NCBI RefSeq assembly: GCF_016405985.1 | Contig: NZ_JAEFCF010000038.1 | Span: 1 to 53,245 of the forward strand | Source of the DNA: Paracoccus sp. IB05 | GTDB taxonomy: Bacteria; Pseudomonadota; Alphaproteobacteria; Rhodobacterales; Rhodobacteraceae | DNA length: 53,245 bases | Direction of reading: 5' to 3' | In this document: one piece after another, positions 25,834-35,343 of the stretch | How positions within the stretch are numbered: the first letter of the stretch is position 1 | Layout of the letters: every line of letters starts with the position of its first letter | Notes under the pieces: generated by a model | The model's input: the letters and a program-made list of their open reading frames with translations, nothing else | Database searches by the model: none | Told to the model about the DNA's origin: nothing | Position numbers and translations under genes: made by a program

Positions 25834-27168
25834 ATGACAAAACCCCTTGCAAGCCTTCTGGTCAGCGCCCTTGCCCTCTCGGCCTGTGCTGTGCCGGTGG
25901 AATATAAGCGCCCGGATCTGCCCGGCACCCCCGGCTGGCCTGGGGCCGAGGCCTCGCGTCATGCCGGGCAGGACTGGTGGCGCGCCTTTGGCGATCCCGG
26001 GATTGATGCGCTGGTCCAGACCGCGCTTGCCGCCAACTCCGATATCCTGACTGCCAGCCTGCGGGCGCAGCGCGCCATGATCCAGGCCGGCGAGGCGCGG
26101 GCCGCGCTTTGGCCGCAGCTTTCCGGCTCGGTCGGGGCGAACAGGAGCGGTGGCACCGAAAGCTACTCCACCAGCCTTGGCGCGAGCTATGAGCTCGACC
26201 TGCGCGGCCGCCTGCTGGCGCAGAACAACCGCGCCGCGCTGGAGGCACGCGCCAGCATCGCCGATCTGGAAACCGCGCGGGTGACCGTGACCGCCAATGC
26301 CATCGAGGCCTGGTGGCGGCTTGCCGATGCCAATGCGCGGATCGCCGAGGCCGAGACGAACCTCGCCACCTTGCGCGAGACTGCGGCGCTGGTTGATCGC
26401 CAGGTCAGTTCCGGTGCGGCCTCGGATCTGGAACGCGCCCAGATGGATCAGTCCCTGGCCGAGGCCCGCGCCCAGATCCCCGATCTGATCCAGGCGCGGG
26501 ATGTCTTGCGCAACAGCCTGGTGCAGATCCTCGCGGGCAGGGAATTCTCCGAACCGACGGCCCTGCGCGTACGGGCCGCGCTTTCGATTCCGGCGGGATT
26601 GCCCGCGGATCTGCTGTCGAACCGCCCCGATCTGCGGGCGGCAGAGCTGCGGCTGCGCGCCAGCCTGCGCGATGTCGATGCGGCCAGGGCGGCGCTTTAC
26701 CCGCAGATCACCCTGACCGGCAGCCTCGGCACCAGCAGCACCGATCTGGGGCGGATCCTGCGCGATCCTGCGTCGACCCTTGGGGTGGGGGTGACGCTGC
26801 CATTCCTCAATCCCGGCGCGGGGCGCCGCGCGCTCCTCGTGTCCCAATTGCAGTACGAGGAGGCCGTCGTCGCCTTCCGCCAAAGCCTGCTTGCGGCCTT
26901 CGGCGATACCGATCTGGCGCTGAAATCACGCGAACGCATTGCCGAGCGGCAAGGCCAGCTGGCCCGCGCGCTGGCAGCCGCCCGGGAGGCGGAGCGTCTG
27001 ACCGGGCTGCGATATGGTGCGGGCGCGATCCCCTTGCGCGATCTATTGCAGGCACAAGAGCGCCGACGCGCCGCGCAATCCGCGCTTAATACCGCCGATC
27101 TCGACCGCCGTCTGGCCGATCTGCAACTGCTGCGTAGCCTCGGGGCCAGCCCCGAGGTCAGTGGGTAA
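25834..27168 (+). CDS. Outer membrane factor lipoprotein (OprM/NodT family)
   Basis: 444 residues with a lipobox (ALALSAC) and the two repeated outer-membrane-efflux domains typical of OprM. The motif DWWRAFGDPGIDALV opens the mature part and SNRPDLRAAELRLRASLRDV marks the inter-repeat region. It forms the trimeric exit channel. It is one base after macB and followed 185 bases later by an RND adaptor and pump that have no outer membrane gene of their own, so it may serve both. Confidence 0.93.
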   Translation: MTKPLASLLVSALALSACAVPVEYKRPDLPGTPGWPGAEASRHAGQDWWRAFGDPGIDALVQTALAANSDILTASLRAQRAMIQAGEARAALWPQLSGSVGANRSGGTESYSTSLGASYELDLRGRLLAQNNRAALEARASIADLETARVTVTANAIEAWWRLADANARIAEAETNLATLRETAALVDRQVSSGAASDLERAQMDQSLAEARAQIPDLIQARDVLRNSLVQILAGREFSEPTALRVRAALSIPAGLPADLLSNRPDLRAAELRLRASLRDVDAARAALYPQITLTGSLGTSSTDLGRILRDPASTLGVGVTLPFLNPGAGRRALLVSQLQYEEAVVAFRQSLLAAFGDTDLALKSRERIAERQGQLARALAAAREAERLTGLRYGAGAIPLRDLLQAQERRRAAQSALNTADLDRRLADLQLLRSLGASPEVSG

Positions 27169-27282
27169 CTCGATCCTGTCCCAATCGCACCGCCAAAGGG
27201 CCGGGGCAAAGCGTGCCTGATGCCGGTCACTGCCGGATTTCAGGCACTGTCGGGAGAGCCTGCCAGTGGCCTCCACATAAAC

Positions 27283-27308
27283 TCCACGAAACCCCTGCAT
27301 TTCGTGGA
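27283..27308. promoter_or_regulatory. Inverted repeat upstream of the RND operon
   Basis: TCCACGAAA (27283-27291), 8-base spacer, TTTCGTGGA (27300-27308): a perfect 9-base inverted repeat, 45 bases before the adaptor ATG. It could be an operator for the RND operon or a hairpin ending the macAB transcript; no T tract follows, favouring an operator. Confidence 0.55.
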
Positions 27309-27353
27309 TGCACTGATGCGATAGCGCGCCCTGTAAAAGTCAGGGACCATGAC

Positions 27354-28529
27354 ATGACGCGCCGCAGTCTTCTTCTCGTGCTGTTTCTTGCCATGCTGGC
27401 GGGAGCAGTCGCCCTCTTCATCCTTGCCCGGCCCCAGGTTGCTGCTGGCGGAGAGGAAGGACATGAGCCCGCTATCCAGCTTTCCGTCGAACCTATCCAG
27501 CCCGAGCGTGTGGTGCTGGAGGCGGAACTCTCAGGCCGGGTTGCCGCCTATCGCCGGGTCGAGATCCGGCCGCAGGTTGGCGGGCTGATCCTGGAGCGGC
27601 ATGTCGAGGAGGGGGCGAGGGTTGCCAGTGGCGCTCTCTTGTTCCGCATCGATCCCGCGCCCTTGCAGGCGGATCTCGACGTGGCCGAGGCCGCGCTTGC
27701 CCGGGCCGTGGCGGCACAGGATCACGCCCGCGCCGTCGTGTCGCGTTCTGACGCGCTTCTTGACCGCAATGCCGTCAGCCGGGAGAAAAACGACACCGCC
27801 CGCAATGACCTGCTGCTGGCCACAGCGAGTGTGGCCGAGGCCCGCGCCGTAGTCGAACGCAAGCGACTTGATCTGGAGTTTTCCATGCTGCGATCGCCGG
27901 TTGACGGTTATGTGGCGGCAGGCCTTGCGGATATTGGTGGACTCGCGACGACCGGGAGTGAAAAGCCGCTGGCGGTACTCCAGGAACTGGACAAGGTCTA
28001 TATCGACCTGCGGGTGCCTGCCGCAGACCTCGACGCCTTGCTCTTTGCCGCCGAAGAGGGGCTGGGTCCGGTCCGGATCAAATCCGAGCAACCGGGTGGC
28101 ATCAGCGACCTCACAGGGCAGCTGAAATATTCGGATGTGATCGTGGATCCGGCCACCGGAAATGCCTCGATCCGGGTCGAGGTCGCGAACCCGACCCTTG
28201 CCTTGCTGCCCGGAATGTTCGTGCGCGCCACCTTGCCGCGCGGGCTGGAGGCCGGGGCGCTTCTGGTCCCCGAGGATGCCGTTTTGCGCAAAGGCGACGG
28301 CACTGCGCAGCTGGTGGTCGTCTCCGATCAGGGAGAGGCGCGGCGGTGCGATGTCCGGCTCGGCGACCGGCTCGGCACCAGGATCCTGGTCACCTCGGGA
28401 CTTACAGCCGGAGAGCGGGTCGCGATCCGCGGTCAGGACCGTGTTCCTGATGGCAGCACGATACAGGTCACGATCCTTGCCGCACATGCTCCGGTGACGG
28501 ATGCGGTGCCTTCTGTTCCTCAGCCCTGA
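27354..28529 (+). CDS. RND efflux periplasmic adaptor (HlyD/AcrA family)
   Basis: 391 residues: an N-terminal anchor (about residues 5-24), lipoyl domain (VGGLILERHVEEGARVASGALLFRIDPAPL), helical hairpin (SDALLDRNAVSREKND), second lipoyl half (LRSPVDGYVAAGLADIG) and membrane-proximal barrel (VLVPEDAV-like segment LLVPEDAVLRKGDG). AGGGA is nine bases before the ATG at 27354. It is eleven bases ahead of the RND pump. Confidence 0.92.
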   Translation: MTRRSLLLVLFLAMLAGAVALFILARPQVAAGGEEGHEPAIQLSVEPIQPERVVLEAELSGRVAAYRRVEIRPQVGGLILERHVEEGARVASGALLFRIDPAPLQADLDVAEAALARAVAAQDHARAVVSRSDALLDRNAVSREKNDTARNDLLLATASVAEARAVVERKRLDLEFSMLRSPVDGYVAAGLADIGGLATTGSEKPLAVLQELDKVYIDLRVPAADLDALLFAAEEGLGPVRIKSEQPGGISDLTGQLKYSDVIVDPATGNASIRVEVANPTLALLPGMFVRATLPRGLEAGALLVPEDAVLRKGDGTAQLVVVSDQGEARRCDVRLGDRLGTRILVTSGLTAGERVAIRGQDRVPDGSTIQVTILAAHAPVTDAVPSVPQP

Positions 28530-28540
28530 AAGACCGGCCC

Positions 28541-31500
28541 ATGTCGCAATTCTTCATCACCCGCCCGGTCTTTGCCTGGGTCATCGCGATCTTCATCTCG
28601 CTGGCCGGAGTTGTCGCGATCCCGCAGCTGCCGGTTGCGCGCTTTCCCGATATCGCGCCGCCCAGCGTCAGCATCTTCACCACCTATGCCGGGGCGGATG
28701 CGCAGACCGTCAGCGACAGCGTGATCCGCCCGATCGAAAAGGAACTCTCCAGCGTCAAGAACGTACTTTACTACGAATCCACCGTGGATTCGACGGGTGG
28801 TGCCAATATCTCGGTCACCTTCAAACCCGGCACCGATATCAACCTGGCGCAGGTCGATGTGCAAAACCGCCTGAAGAATGCCGAGGCGCTGCTGCCCGCC
28901 CCCGTGCGCCGCGCGGGCCTTGGGGTCGAGGCCGCGGATACCGGCTTTCTGATGGTGATCACGCTGCGCTCGCGCGAAGGAAAGACCGATGAGCTGACCC
29001 TTGGCGACTATCTGACCCGCAACCTCGCCGAAGAGCTGAAGCGCGTTCCCGGCGTCGGGCGGGTGCAGCAATTCGGGTCCGAGCGGGCGATGCGCGTCTG
29101 GGTGGAGCCTGCAAAACTGGCCGCCTACGGCCTCACCATGACGGATGTGACCGAGGCCATCCAGCGTGAAAATGCCCAGGCAGCTCCTGGGCAGGTTGGG
29201 CAAGAGCCGACGGTGCCCGGCACCCGCGTCTCCATCCCCCTGACCATCCGGGGCCAGCTGTCCTCGCCCGAGGCATTCGCCGCGATTCCGCTGCGCGCAA
29301 GCACCGATGGCGCGCGCCTGGTTCTGGGCGATGTGGCGCGGCTGGAAATCGGCGCGCAGACTATGGCCTTCAGCGTCAGCAGCAATGGCAAAGGGGCGGC
29401 GTCAGCGGCTATCCAGATGTCGCCGGGCGCCAATGCGGTGCGCACAGCCGACGCCATCGAGGCCAGACTGGCCGAGCTTCGCCTTGCCATGCCCGAGGAT
29501 ATGGAGGTCTCGATCTCTTATAATACCGCGCCTTTCGTGAAGGTCTCGATCACCAAGGTGATCCAGACGCTGCTTGAGGCCATGGCGCTGGTCGTCCTCG
29601 TGATCCTGCTGTTCCTGCAAAAGATCCGCTATACGCTGATCCCGACGATTGTGGCCCCGGTCGCGCTTCTGGGCACATTCGGGGTGATGTGGGCGGCGGG
29701 CTATTCGATCAACGTGCTGACCATGTTCGGCATGGTGCTGGCCATCGGTATCATCGTCGACGATGCCATTGTCGTCGTGGAGAATGTCGAGCGGATCATG
29801 ACGCGCCAGGGCCTCTCGCCCCGGGCCGCGACACAGCAGGCCATGCGCGAGATTTCCGGCGCAATCATCGGCATCACGCTGGTTCTGGCGGCGGTCTTCA
29901 TCCCGATGGGGCTGGCGGGCGGCTCGGTTGGCGCAATCTACCGGCAGTTCACGCTGTCCATGGCGGTGTCGATCCTGTTCTCGGCCTTCCTTGCGCTGAC
30001 GCTGACGCCTGCGCTTTGTGCCACAATCCTGAAACCTGTCACCGCGCACGGGGAGGGCAAGGGCTTCTTTGGCTGGTTCAACCGCCGTTTCGACGCGCTG
30101 ACCCGGCGCTACACCGGCTGGATCGGCTGGACGCTTCGGCGCGGCGGGCGGATGCTGGTGATCTATGCCGCGCTGATCGGGGCCATGGGCTATGGCTATC
30201 TGCGGATCCCGACCTCTTTCGTCCCTGAAGAAGACCAGGGCAACTTCATGGCCATGTTCGAGCTGCCCGCCGGTGCCACTGCCGAGCGTACCCGCGCCGT
30301 TATCGCGGCCTATGAGACCCATACCGCCACCCGCCCCGATATTACGGAAAACACCATAATCCTTGGCTTCGGCTTCTCGGGATCGGGTCCGAATGCGGCG
30401 ATGTCCTTCACCAGCCTGAAAGACTGGAGCGATCGCAAGGTCAGCGTGGATGACGAGATTGCAGCCGCCGAGGCCGCGATGGCGGATATTCCCGAAGGCA
30501 CGGCGATGATCATGAAACCGCCAGCAATTGAATCGCTCGGCTCGACCTCGGGCTTTTCGCTGCGGCTGGAGGATCGCGCCAATGCCGGGCCTGCCGCCCT
30601 GAAAGCCGCCGAGGATCGGTTGATCGCGATGGCGGCGACCAGCCCCCTGGTGTCGGGTGTCATGTCCGAGGGCCTGCCCGACGGCATGGCGATTGCGCTG
30701 AAGATCGACCGCGAAAAGGCCCATGCTTTTGGCCTGCGCTTTGACACGGTCAGCGACACGATCTCGACCGCGATCGGATCAACCTATGTCAATGACTTCC
30801 CCAATCAGGGGCGGCTGCAACAGGTTATCGTCCAGGCCGATGCGCCCGCGCGGATGCATGTCGAAGACGTGCTGAAGCTGGAGGTCCGCAGCATTGACGG
30901 TGCGATGGTGCCGCTGTCGCAGGTCGTGACCCCGGTCTGGGAAGATACCGCCCTGCAACTGACCCGCTATAACGGCTATCCGGCGGCGCGCATCTCGGGT
31001 TCTGCTGCCAGCGGGGTTTCCAGCGGGGCCGCCATGGCTGAAATGGAGCGGCTGGCGTCTGCGCTGCCCGGGGGCTTCGCCGTGGAATGGACCGGGCAAT
31101 CCTTGCAGGAAAAGCAATCGGCCAGCCAGGCACCGATGCTGATGGCGGCCTCGATGCTGGTGGTCTTCCTGGTGCTGGCGGCGCTTTATGAAAGCTGGTC
31201 GGTGCCGTTTTCGGTGATGCTGGTGGTGCCGCTTGGCGTTCTGGGGGCGGTCGCGGCGGTGCTGCTGCGGGGTATGGATAACGACGTGTTCTTCAAGGTC
31301 GGGCTGATCACCATCATCGGCCTGTCTGCCAAGAATGCGATCCTGATGGTCGAATATGCCCGCCATCTGCGCGAAGGGGGCATGGGCCTTGGCCGCGCCA
31401 CGCTGCAGGCCGCAAAGCTGAGGTTGCGCCCAATCATCATGACCTCGCTTGCCTTTATCCTCGGCGTAGTGCCGCTGATGTTGGCGCGCGGTGCCGGGTC

Positions 31501-31651
31501 CGAGATCCAGAACGCCATCGGCACGGGTGTCTTTGGTGGCATGGTCTCGGCAACGGTGCTGGCGATCTTCTTTGTGCCGGTGCTTTATGTAACGGTCAGC
31601 CGCCTGACGCGCAGGGCGTCTGACAACCAGACCGGAAAGGCCGAATTATGA
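28541..31651 (+). CDS. RND multidrug efflux pump, HAE1 family (AcrB/AdeB type)
   Basis: 1036 residues, the usual length. Begins MSQFFITRPVFAWVIAIFISLAG as HAE1 pumps do. The proton-relay aspartates lie in IIVDDAIVVVENVERIM near residue 407 and the relay lysine in GLSAKNAILMVEYARHL near 930. Twelve spans with two large periplasmic loops are expected. It exports drugs, dyes or solvents with the adaptor and an outer membrane factor. A response regulator and sensor kinase overlap its end, as in the adeABC-adeRS arrangement. Confidence 0.95.
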   Translation: MSQFFITRPVFAWVIAIFISLAGVVAIPQLPVARFPDIAPPSVSIFTTYAGADAQTVSDSVIRPIEKELSSVKNVLYYESTVDSTGGANISVTFKPGTDINLAQVDVQNRLKNAEALLPAPVRRAGLGVEAADTGFLMVITLRSREGKTDELTLGDYLTRNLAEELKRVPGVGRVQQFGSERAMRVWVEPAKLAAYGLTMTDVTEAIQRENAQAAPGQVGQEPTVPGTRVSIPLTIRGQLSSPEAFAAIPLRASTDGARLVLGDVARLEIGAQTMAFSVSSNGKGAASAAIQMSPGANAVRTADAIEARLAELRLAMPEDMEVSISYNTAPFVKVSITKVIQTLLEAMALVVLVILLFLQKIRYTLIPTIVAPVALLGTFGVMWAAGYSINVLTMFGMVLAIGIIVDDAIVVVENVERIMTRQGLSPRAATQQAMREISGAIIGITLVLAAVFIPMGLAGGSVGAIYRQFTLSMAVSILFSAFLALTLTPALCATILKPVTAHGEGKGFFGWFNRRFDALTRRYTGWIGWTLRRGGRMLVIYAALIGAMGYGYLRIPTSFVPEEDQGNFMAMFELPAGATAERTRAVIAAYETHTATRPDITENTIILGFGFSGSGPNAAMSFTSLKDWSDRKVSVDDEIAAAEAAMADIPEGTAMIMKPPAIESLGSTSGFSLRLEDRANAGPAALKAAEDRLIAMAATSPLVSGVMSEGLPDGMAIALKIDREKAHAFGLRFDTVSDTISTAIGSTYVNDFPNQGRLQQVIVQADAPARMHVEDVLKLEVRSIDGAMVPLSQVVTPVWEDTALQLTRYNGYPAARISGSAASGVSSGAAMAEMERLASALPGGFAVEWTGQSLQEKQSASQAPMLMAASMLVVFLVLAALYESWSVPFSVMLVVPLGVLGAVAAVLLRGMDNDVFFKVGLITIIGLSAKNAILMVEYARHLREGGMGLGRATLQAAKLRLRPIIMTSLAFILGVVPLMLARGAGSEIQNAIGTGVFGGMVSATVLAIFFVPVLYVTVSRLTRRASDNQTGKAEL

Positions 31652-32346
31652 GCGACGCCCTGATCCTGATCGTCGAGGACGAGCCCGAGATTGCCGAAAT
31701 CCTCGAAAGCTATTTTGCGCGCGAGGGGTTTCGGGTGATCTCGGCCCGCGATGGCAACACCGGGCTCGCGCATCACCAGAGCCTGCGCCCCGATCTGGTG
31801 GTGCTCGATATCAAGCTGCCCGGCCAGGACGGCTATGAGGTGCTGGCCACGATCCGGCGGCGCGGCCAGACACCTGTGATCATGGTCACCGCGCTGGCCG
31901 AAGATCTCGATAAGCTCCAGGCGCTGCGGATCGGCGCGGATGATTATGTGGTCAAGCCCTTCAACCCTCTGGAGGTGGTCGCCCGCGCCCGCGCCATTTT
32001 GCGCCGCACGCGGGGGGTGGGGGCGGATCACCTGTTGCGGCTTGGCCCGCTGACTGTTGATCCGGATGCCTACCGCGCCATGATCGATGCCGGGCCCGCG
32101 CCAGTCATCCTTGACCTGACGCCGACCGAGTTCCGCATCCTCGCCCATATGGCGCGCTATCCCGGCCGTGCCTTCAGCCGGGGGGATCTGATCGATGCCT
32201 GCCTGCCCGAGAGTGCCGCGCTGGATCGCACCGTTGACAGCCATGTCAGCAATCTGCGCCGCAAACTTGCCACAGCAGGGGCCGGGGATGTGCTGGAAGG
32301 CGTGCGCGGGATCGGCTACCGCCTGGATGCACCTCATGGCCGCTAA
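31648..32346 (+). CDS. OmpR-family response regulator
   Basis: 232 residues. The receiver domain has acidic pocket E10-D11-E12, phospho-acceptor D54 (VVLDIKLPGQDGYEV), a threonine switch (MVTAL) and K in VVKPFNP. The C-terminal winged helix ends VSNLRRKLATAG followed by VRGIGYRLD. It overlaps the RND pump stop (ATGA), so the pump and its regulator are translated together and likely form a positive loop. BaeR/AdeR are the closest functional parallels by context. Confidence 0.93.
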   Translation: MSDALILIVEDEPEIAEILESYFAREGFRVISARDGNTGLAHHQSLRPDLVVLDIKLPGQDGYEVLATIRRRGQTPVIMVTALAEDLDKLQALRIGADDYVVKPFNPLEVVARARAILRRTRGVGADHLLRLGPLTVDPDAYRAMIDAGPAPVILDLTPTEFRILAHMARYPGRAFSRGDLIDACLPESAALDRTVDSHVSNLRRKLATAGAGDVLEGVRGIGYRLDAPHGR

Positions 32347-33415
32347 CCTGAATGCGCGCATCAGCCGTACGATTGTCGCGCTGACGCTGATTGCGGCGAC
32401 CGTCGTCTATGTGGGCCTGATGGTCTATTTCTTCTTCATCTATGAATGGCTCTATCCCGACCCGGATTCTGAATCCCTGTGGCGGACCGCCGACACGGTC
32501 ATGGTGCTGGTGCTGCTGGCCTTCGGGCTGCTGACCGCCTCGGGAATAGGCTGGCGGCTGGCGGTGCGGATCGTCACCCCCCTGAAATCGGTCGCGGGGG
32601 CCGCGCGTCAGATCGCCAGTGGCGATTTCTCGGCCCGCGCCGAACTGCCCCGGGGCAGTTTCCGCGAAGCAGCTGATCTGCTTGATGACTTCAACCTGAT
32701 GGCAGAACGCCTGGAGCGCGCCGAGACCGAGCTGGCCTATTCCAATTCCGCCATCGCGCATGAGTTGCGCACGCCGCTGACCATCCTGCGCGGTCGTTTG
32801 CAGGGGCTGTCGGATGGTGTTTTTGACCCGACGCCGCAGCTCTACGACCGCCTGATCGCGCATGTCGACCACCTCTCGGCCATCGTCGAAGAGCTGCGCA
32901 CCCTTGCGCTCAGCACTGCCGGGCAGCTGGAACTGAACTGCCGGCCCCTCGATCTCGCAGATGAGGTTACCGCCGCCCTGACCACCCAGGAGGCCGATCT
33001 GACGGCTGCCGGCATCCACCTCACCCGCAGCCTGGCATCCGCCCCGGTCGAGGCCGATCAGATGCGGCTCAGGCAGATTTTTGTCGCTGTGCTAGACAAT
33101 TGCCGCCGATATGCCCCGCAAAGCGAGGTCCATGTCGAGACCCTGGCCGAAGCGGGTGCGGTGATCTTCCGCTGCTCAGATACCGGGCCGGGGCTGTCTG
33201 GCGAAAACCATGCCCGCGCCTTTGATCGCTTCTGGCGCGCGGATGAGTCGCGCGGCCGCAGCCTTGGCGGCTCGGGTCTTGGCCTGCCAATTGTGCGCGC
33301 TATCGCCCGCGCCCATGGCGGCGAAGCCCGGATCATACCGCGCGAAACCCCCGGCCTGACGGTCGAAATCCGCCTGCCGCGGCATTCTGCTACACTTGGA
33401 AAGCACCATGACTGA
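32336..33415 (+). CDS. Membrane sensor histidine kinase
   Basis: 359 residues with two spans (about 12-36 and 53-72), a very short periplasmic part, HAMP (VRIVTPLKSVAGAARQIASGDF), H-box with H142 (SNSAIAHELRTPLTIL), N-box DNCRRYA, G1 CSDTGPGL and G2 GGSGLGLPIV. The small periplasmic loop suggests it senses within the membrane or through a partner. It overlaps the response regulator by 11 bases and the ABC gene by 8. Confidence 0.93.
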   Translation: MAANLNARISRTIVALTLIAATVVYVGLMVYFFFIYEWLYPDPDSESLWRTADTVMVLVLLAFGLLTASGIGWRLAVRIVTPLKSVAGAARQIASGDFSARAELPRGSFREAADLLDDFNLMAERLERAETELAYSNSAIAHELRTPLTILRGRLQGLSDGVFDPTPQLYDRLIAHVDHLSAIVEELRTLALSTAGQLELNCRPLDLADEVTAALTTQEADLTAAGIHLTRSLASAPVEADQMRLRQIFVAVLDNCRRYAPQSEVHVETLAEAGAVIFRCSDTGPGLSGENHARAFDRFWRADESRGRSLGGSGLGLPIVRAIARAHGGEARIIPRETPGLTVEIRLPRHSATLGKHHD

Positions 33416-35183
33416 CGATCTCAAGGATTATGACGACTTGGCCGCACGGCACGTCTCGATTGCCCGTGTGCTGAGCCTCTTCACCCCCTACGGCAAACGT
33501 CTTGCCGGGGTGGCGGTGCTGATGGTGCTGGCCTCGGCCATCGGGCTTGCCGGGCCATTCCTGCTGCGCGCCATCATCGACACCGCCCTGCCGCAGCAGA
33601 ATCTGTCGCTGCTGGTCTGGCTGGCCGTGAGTATGATTGCGGCGGCGCTTGTCTCGGCGGGTATCGGTGCCTGGCAGGTCGTAATGAGCGCGCGCATCGG
33701 TCAGGCGATCCTGCATGATCTGCGTGTCCGGCTCTATGCCCACCTTCAGACGCTGTCGCTGCGCTTTTTCACCGGCACCCGCAGCGGCGAGGTGCAATCG
33801 CGGATCGCTGGCGACATTGCCGGGCTGCAATCGCTGATGACCGACACCGCGAACCAGCTTGGCCGTTCGCTGAGCTCGGTTCTGATGACGGCGGTGGCGA
33901 TTTTCATTCTCGACTGGCGGTTGGCATTGTTCGTGCTGCTGATCGTGCCGGTGACGGTGTTGATCAGCGCCCGCGTCGCCCAGTTGCGCGAGGCCCTGAC
34001 ATTCGAGCAGCAAAAGCGCGCCGCCGACATGTCTGCCGCAGTGCAGGAGACGCTTTCGACCTCGGGCATTATCCTCGCCCGAACCATGGCGCGCGGCCCC
34101 TCGCTGACCGAGCGGTTTACCAGCATTTCCCGCGATCTGGCGCGGCTGGAGGTCAGATCGCATGCGGCGGGCGAATGGCAGTGGTCGCTGATCGGCTTTG
34201 CCCTGGCGACTCTGCCGGCGCTGACGTTGCTTGCCGGTGGTTTCCTCATGCTTGGGGACAATCCGGCCAGTATCGGCACGCTGGTGGCGATGATCGCCTT
34301 GCAGGAACAGCTGTTGTGGCCCTTCGAGCAATTGCTGGAAATCGGGCGTGATATGCGCAAGACCCGCGCGCTATTTGCCCGGATCTTTGAGTATATCGAC
34401 AAGCCGGTCGAGATCACCGAGCGCTCCGAGCCTGTGACCGTCGCGCGGGATGCGATGCGGGGCGAGGTCCGGCTGGAGAATGTCCGTTTTTCCTATGCCG
34501 ATGGTCGCGGCCCGGCGGTGAATGATGTCAGCCTGACCATTCCGGCAGGCAGCCATATCGCCATCGTGGGGCCGACGGGCTCGGGCAAGACCACGCTCGG
34601 CTATCTGCTGGCGCGGCTTTACGATGTGGATGCGGGCGCGATCCGGTTCGACGGGGTGGATCTGCGCGATCTGAGTTTTGATACGCTGTCTCAGATGCTG
34701 GGCGTGGTGTCACAGGAACCCTATCTGCTGCATGCCTCGGTCGCCGAAAACCTGCGTTTCGCCCGCCCCGACGCCACGGAGGCGGAGATGATCGCCGCCG
34801 CACGGGTGGCGCAGATCCACGACCATATCGCGTCCCTGCCGCAGGGCTATGATACGCTGGTCGGCGAGGGCGGCTATCGCTTTTCTGGTGGTGAAAAGCA
34901 GCGCCTCGCGCTGGCCCGCACCATCCTCCGCGATCCGCCGATCCTGCTGCTGGATGAGGCGACAAGCGCGCTGGATACCCAAACCGAACGCGCAATGTCA
35001 CTTGCCCTTGAGGCTATGTCCAAAGGCCGCACGACCATCACGATTGCCCATCGGCTCTCGACCATCCGCGAAGCCGACCTGATCGTGGTGATGCAAAATG
35101 GCCGGGTGGTCGAGAGTGGAACCCACGAGACACTGGTGGCGCAAAGCGGCGTCTACGCCGGGCTGGTTGGCAGCGGGGGATAA
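33408..35183 (+). CDS. ABC half-transporter, MsbA/multidrug exporter type
   Basis: 591 residues: a six-span exporter domain (residues about 20-320) then an ATPase with Walker A GPTGSGKTT near 388, Q-loop VVSQEPYLLH, signature FSGGEKQRLALART near 492, Walker B ILLLDEATSALD and H-loop IAHRLS. It is expected to act as a homodimer exporting lipids or drugs. GGAAAG precedes the ATG at 33408. Overlap with the kinase gene places it in the same operon as the RND system, an unusual addition to such a unit. Confidence 0.9.
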   Translation: MTDDLKDYDDLAARHVSIARVLSLFTPYGKRLAGVAVLMVLASAIGLAGPFLLRAIIDTALPQQNLSLLVWLAVSMIAAALVSAGIGAWQVVMSARIGQAILHDLRVRLYAHLQTLSLRFFTGTRSGEVQSRIAGDIAGLQSLMTDTANQLGRSLSSVLMTAVAIFILDWRLALFVLLIVPVTVLISARVAQLREALTFEQQKRAADMSAAVQETLSTSGIILARTMARGPSLTERFTSISRDLARLEVRSHAAGEWQWSLIGFALATLPALTLLAGGFLMLGDNPASIGTLVAMIALQEQLLWPFEQLLEIGRDMRKTRALFARIFEYIDKPVEITERSEPVTVARDAMRGEVRLENVRFSYADGRGPAVNDVSLTIPAGSHIAIVGPTGSGKTTLGYLLARLYDVDAGAIRFDGVDLRDLSFDTLSQMLGVVSQEPYLLHASVAENLRFARPDATEAEMIAAARVAQIHDHIASLPQGYDTLVGEGGYRFSGGEKQRLALARTILRDPPILLLDEATSALDTQTERAMSLALEAMSKGRTTITIAHRLSTIREADLIVVMQNGRVVESGTHETLVAQSGVYAGLVGSGG

Positions 35184-35324
35184 TTGCGCGGACAGGCGCG
35201 GGCTATAAGATCGTCCAGTCGTTTGATAGCTCGGGATCAGGAAGCGAATGGTTCCGGTTCGGGATGCGGCCTCCGCTCCCGCCACCGGGACCGACACCGC
35301 ATCGGGCGAGGGATTTGTGGACAG

Positions 35325-35338
35325 CCGGGCGCGCCCGG
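35325..35338. other. GC palindrome in the gap after the ABC operon
   Basis: CCGGGCGCGCCCGG is self-complementary and lies just beyond the stop of the converging DUF418 gene, within the 160 bases separating it from the ABC gene. It may form a terminator hairpin, but there is no T run. I see no gene in this gap. Confidence 0.35.
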
Positions 35339-35343
35339 CCCGG

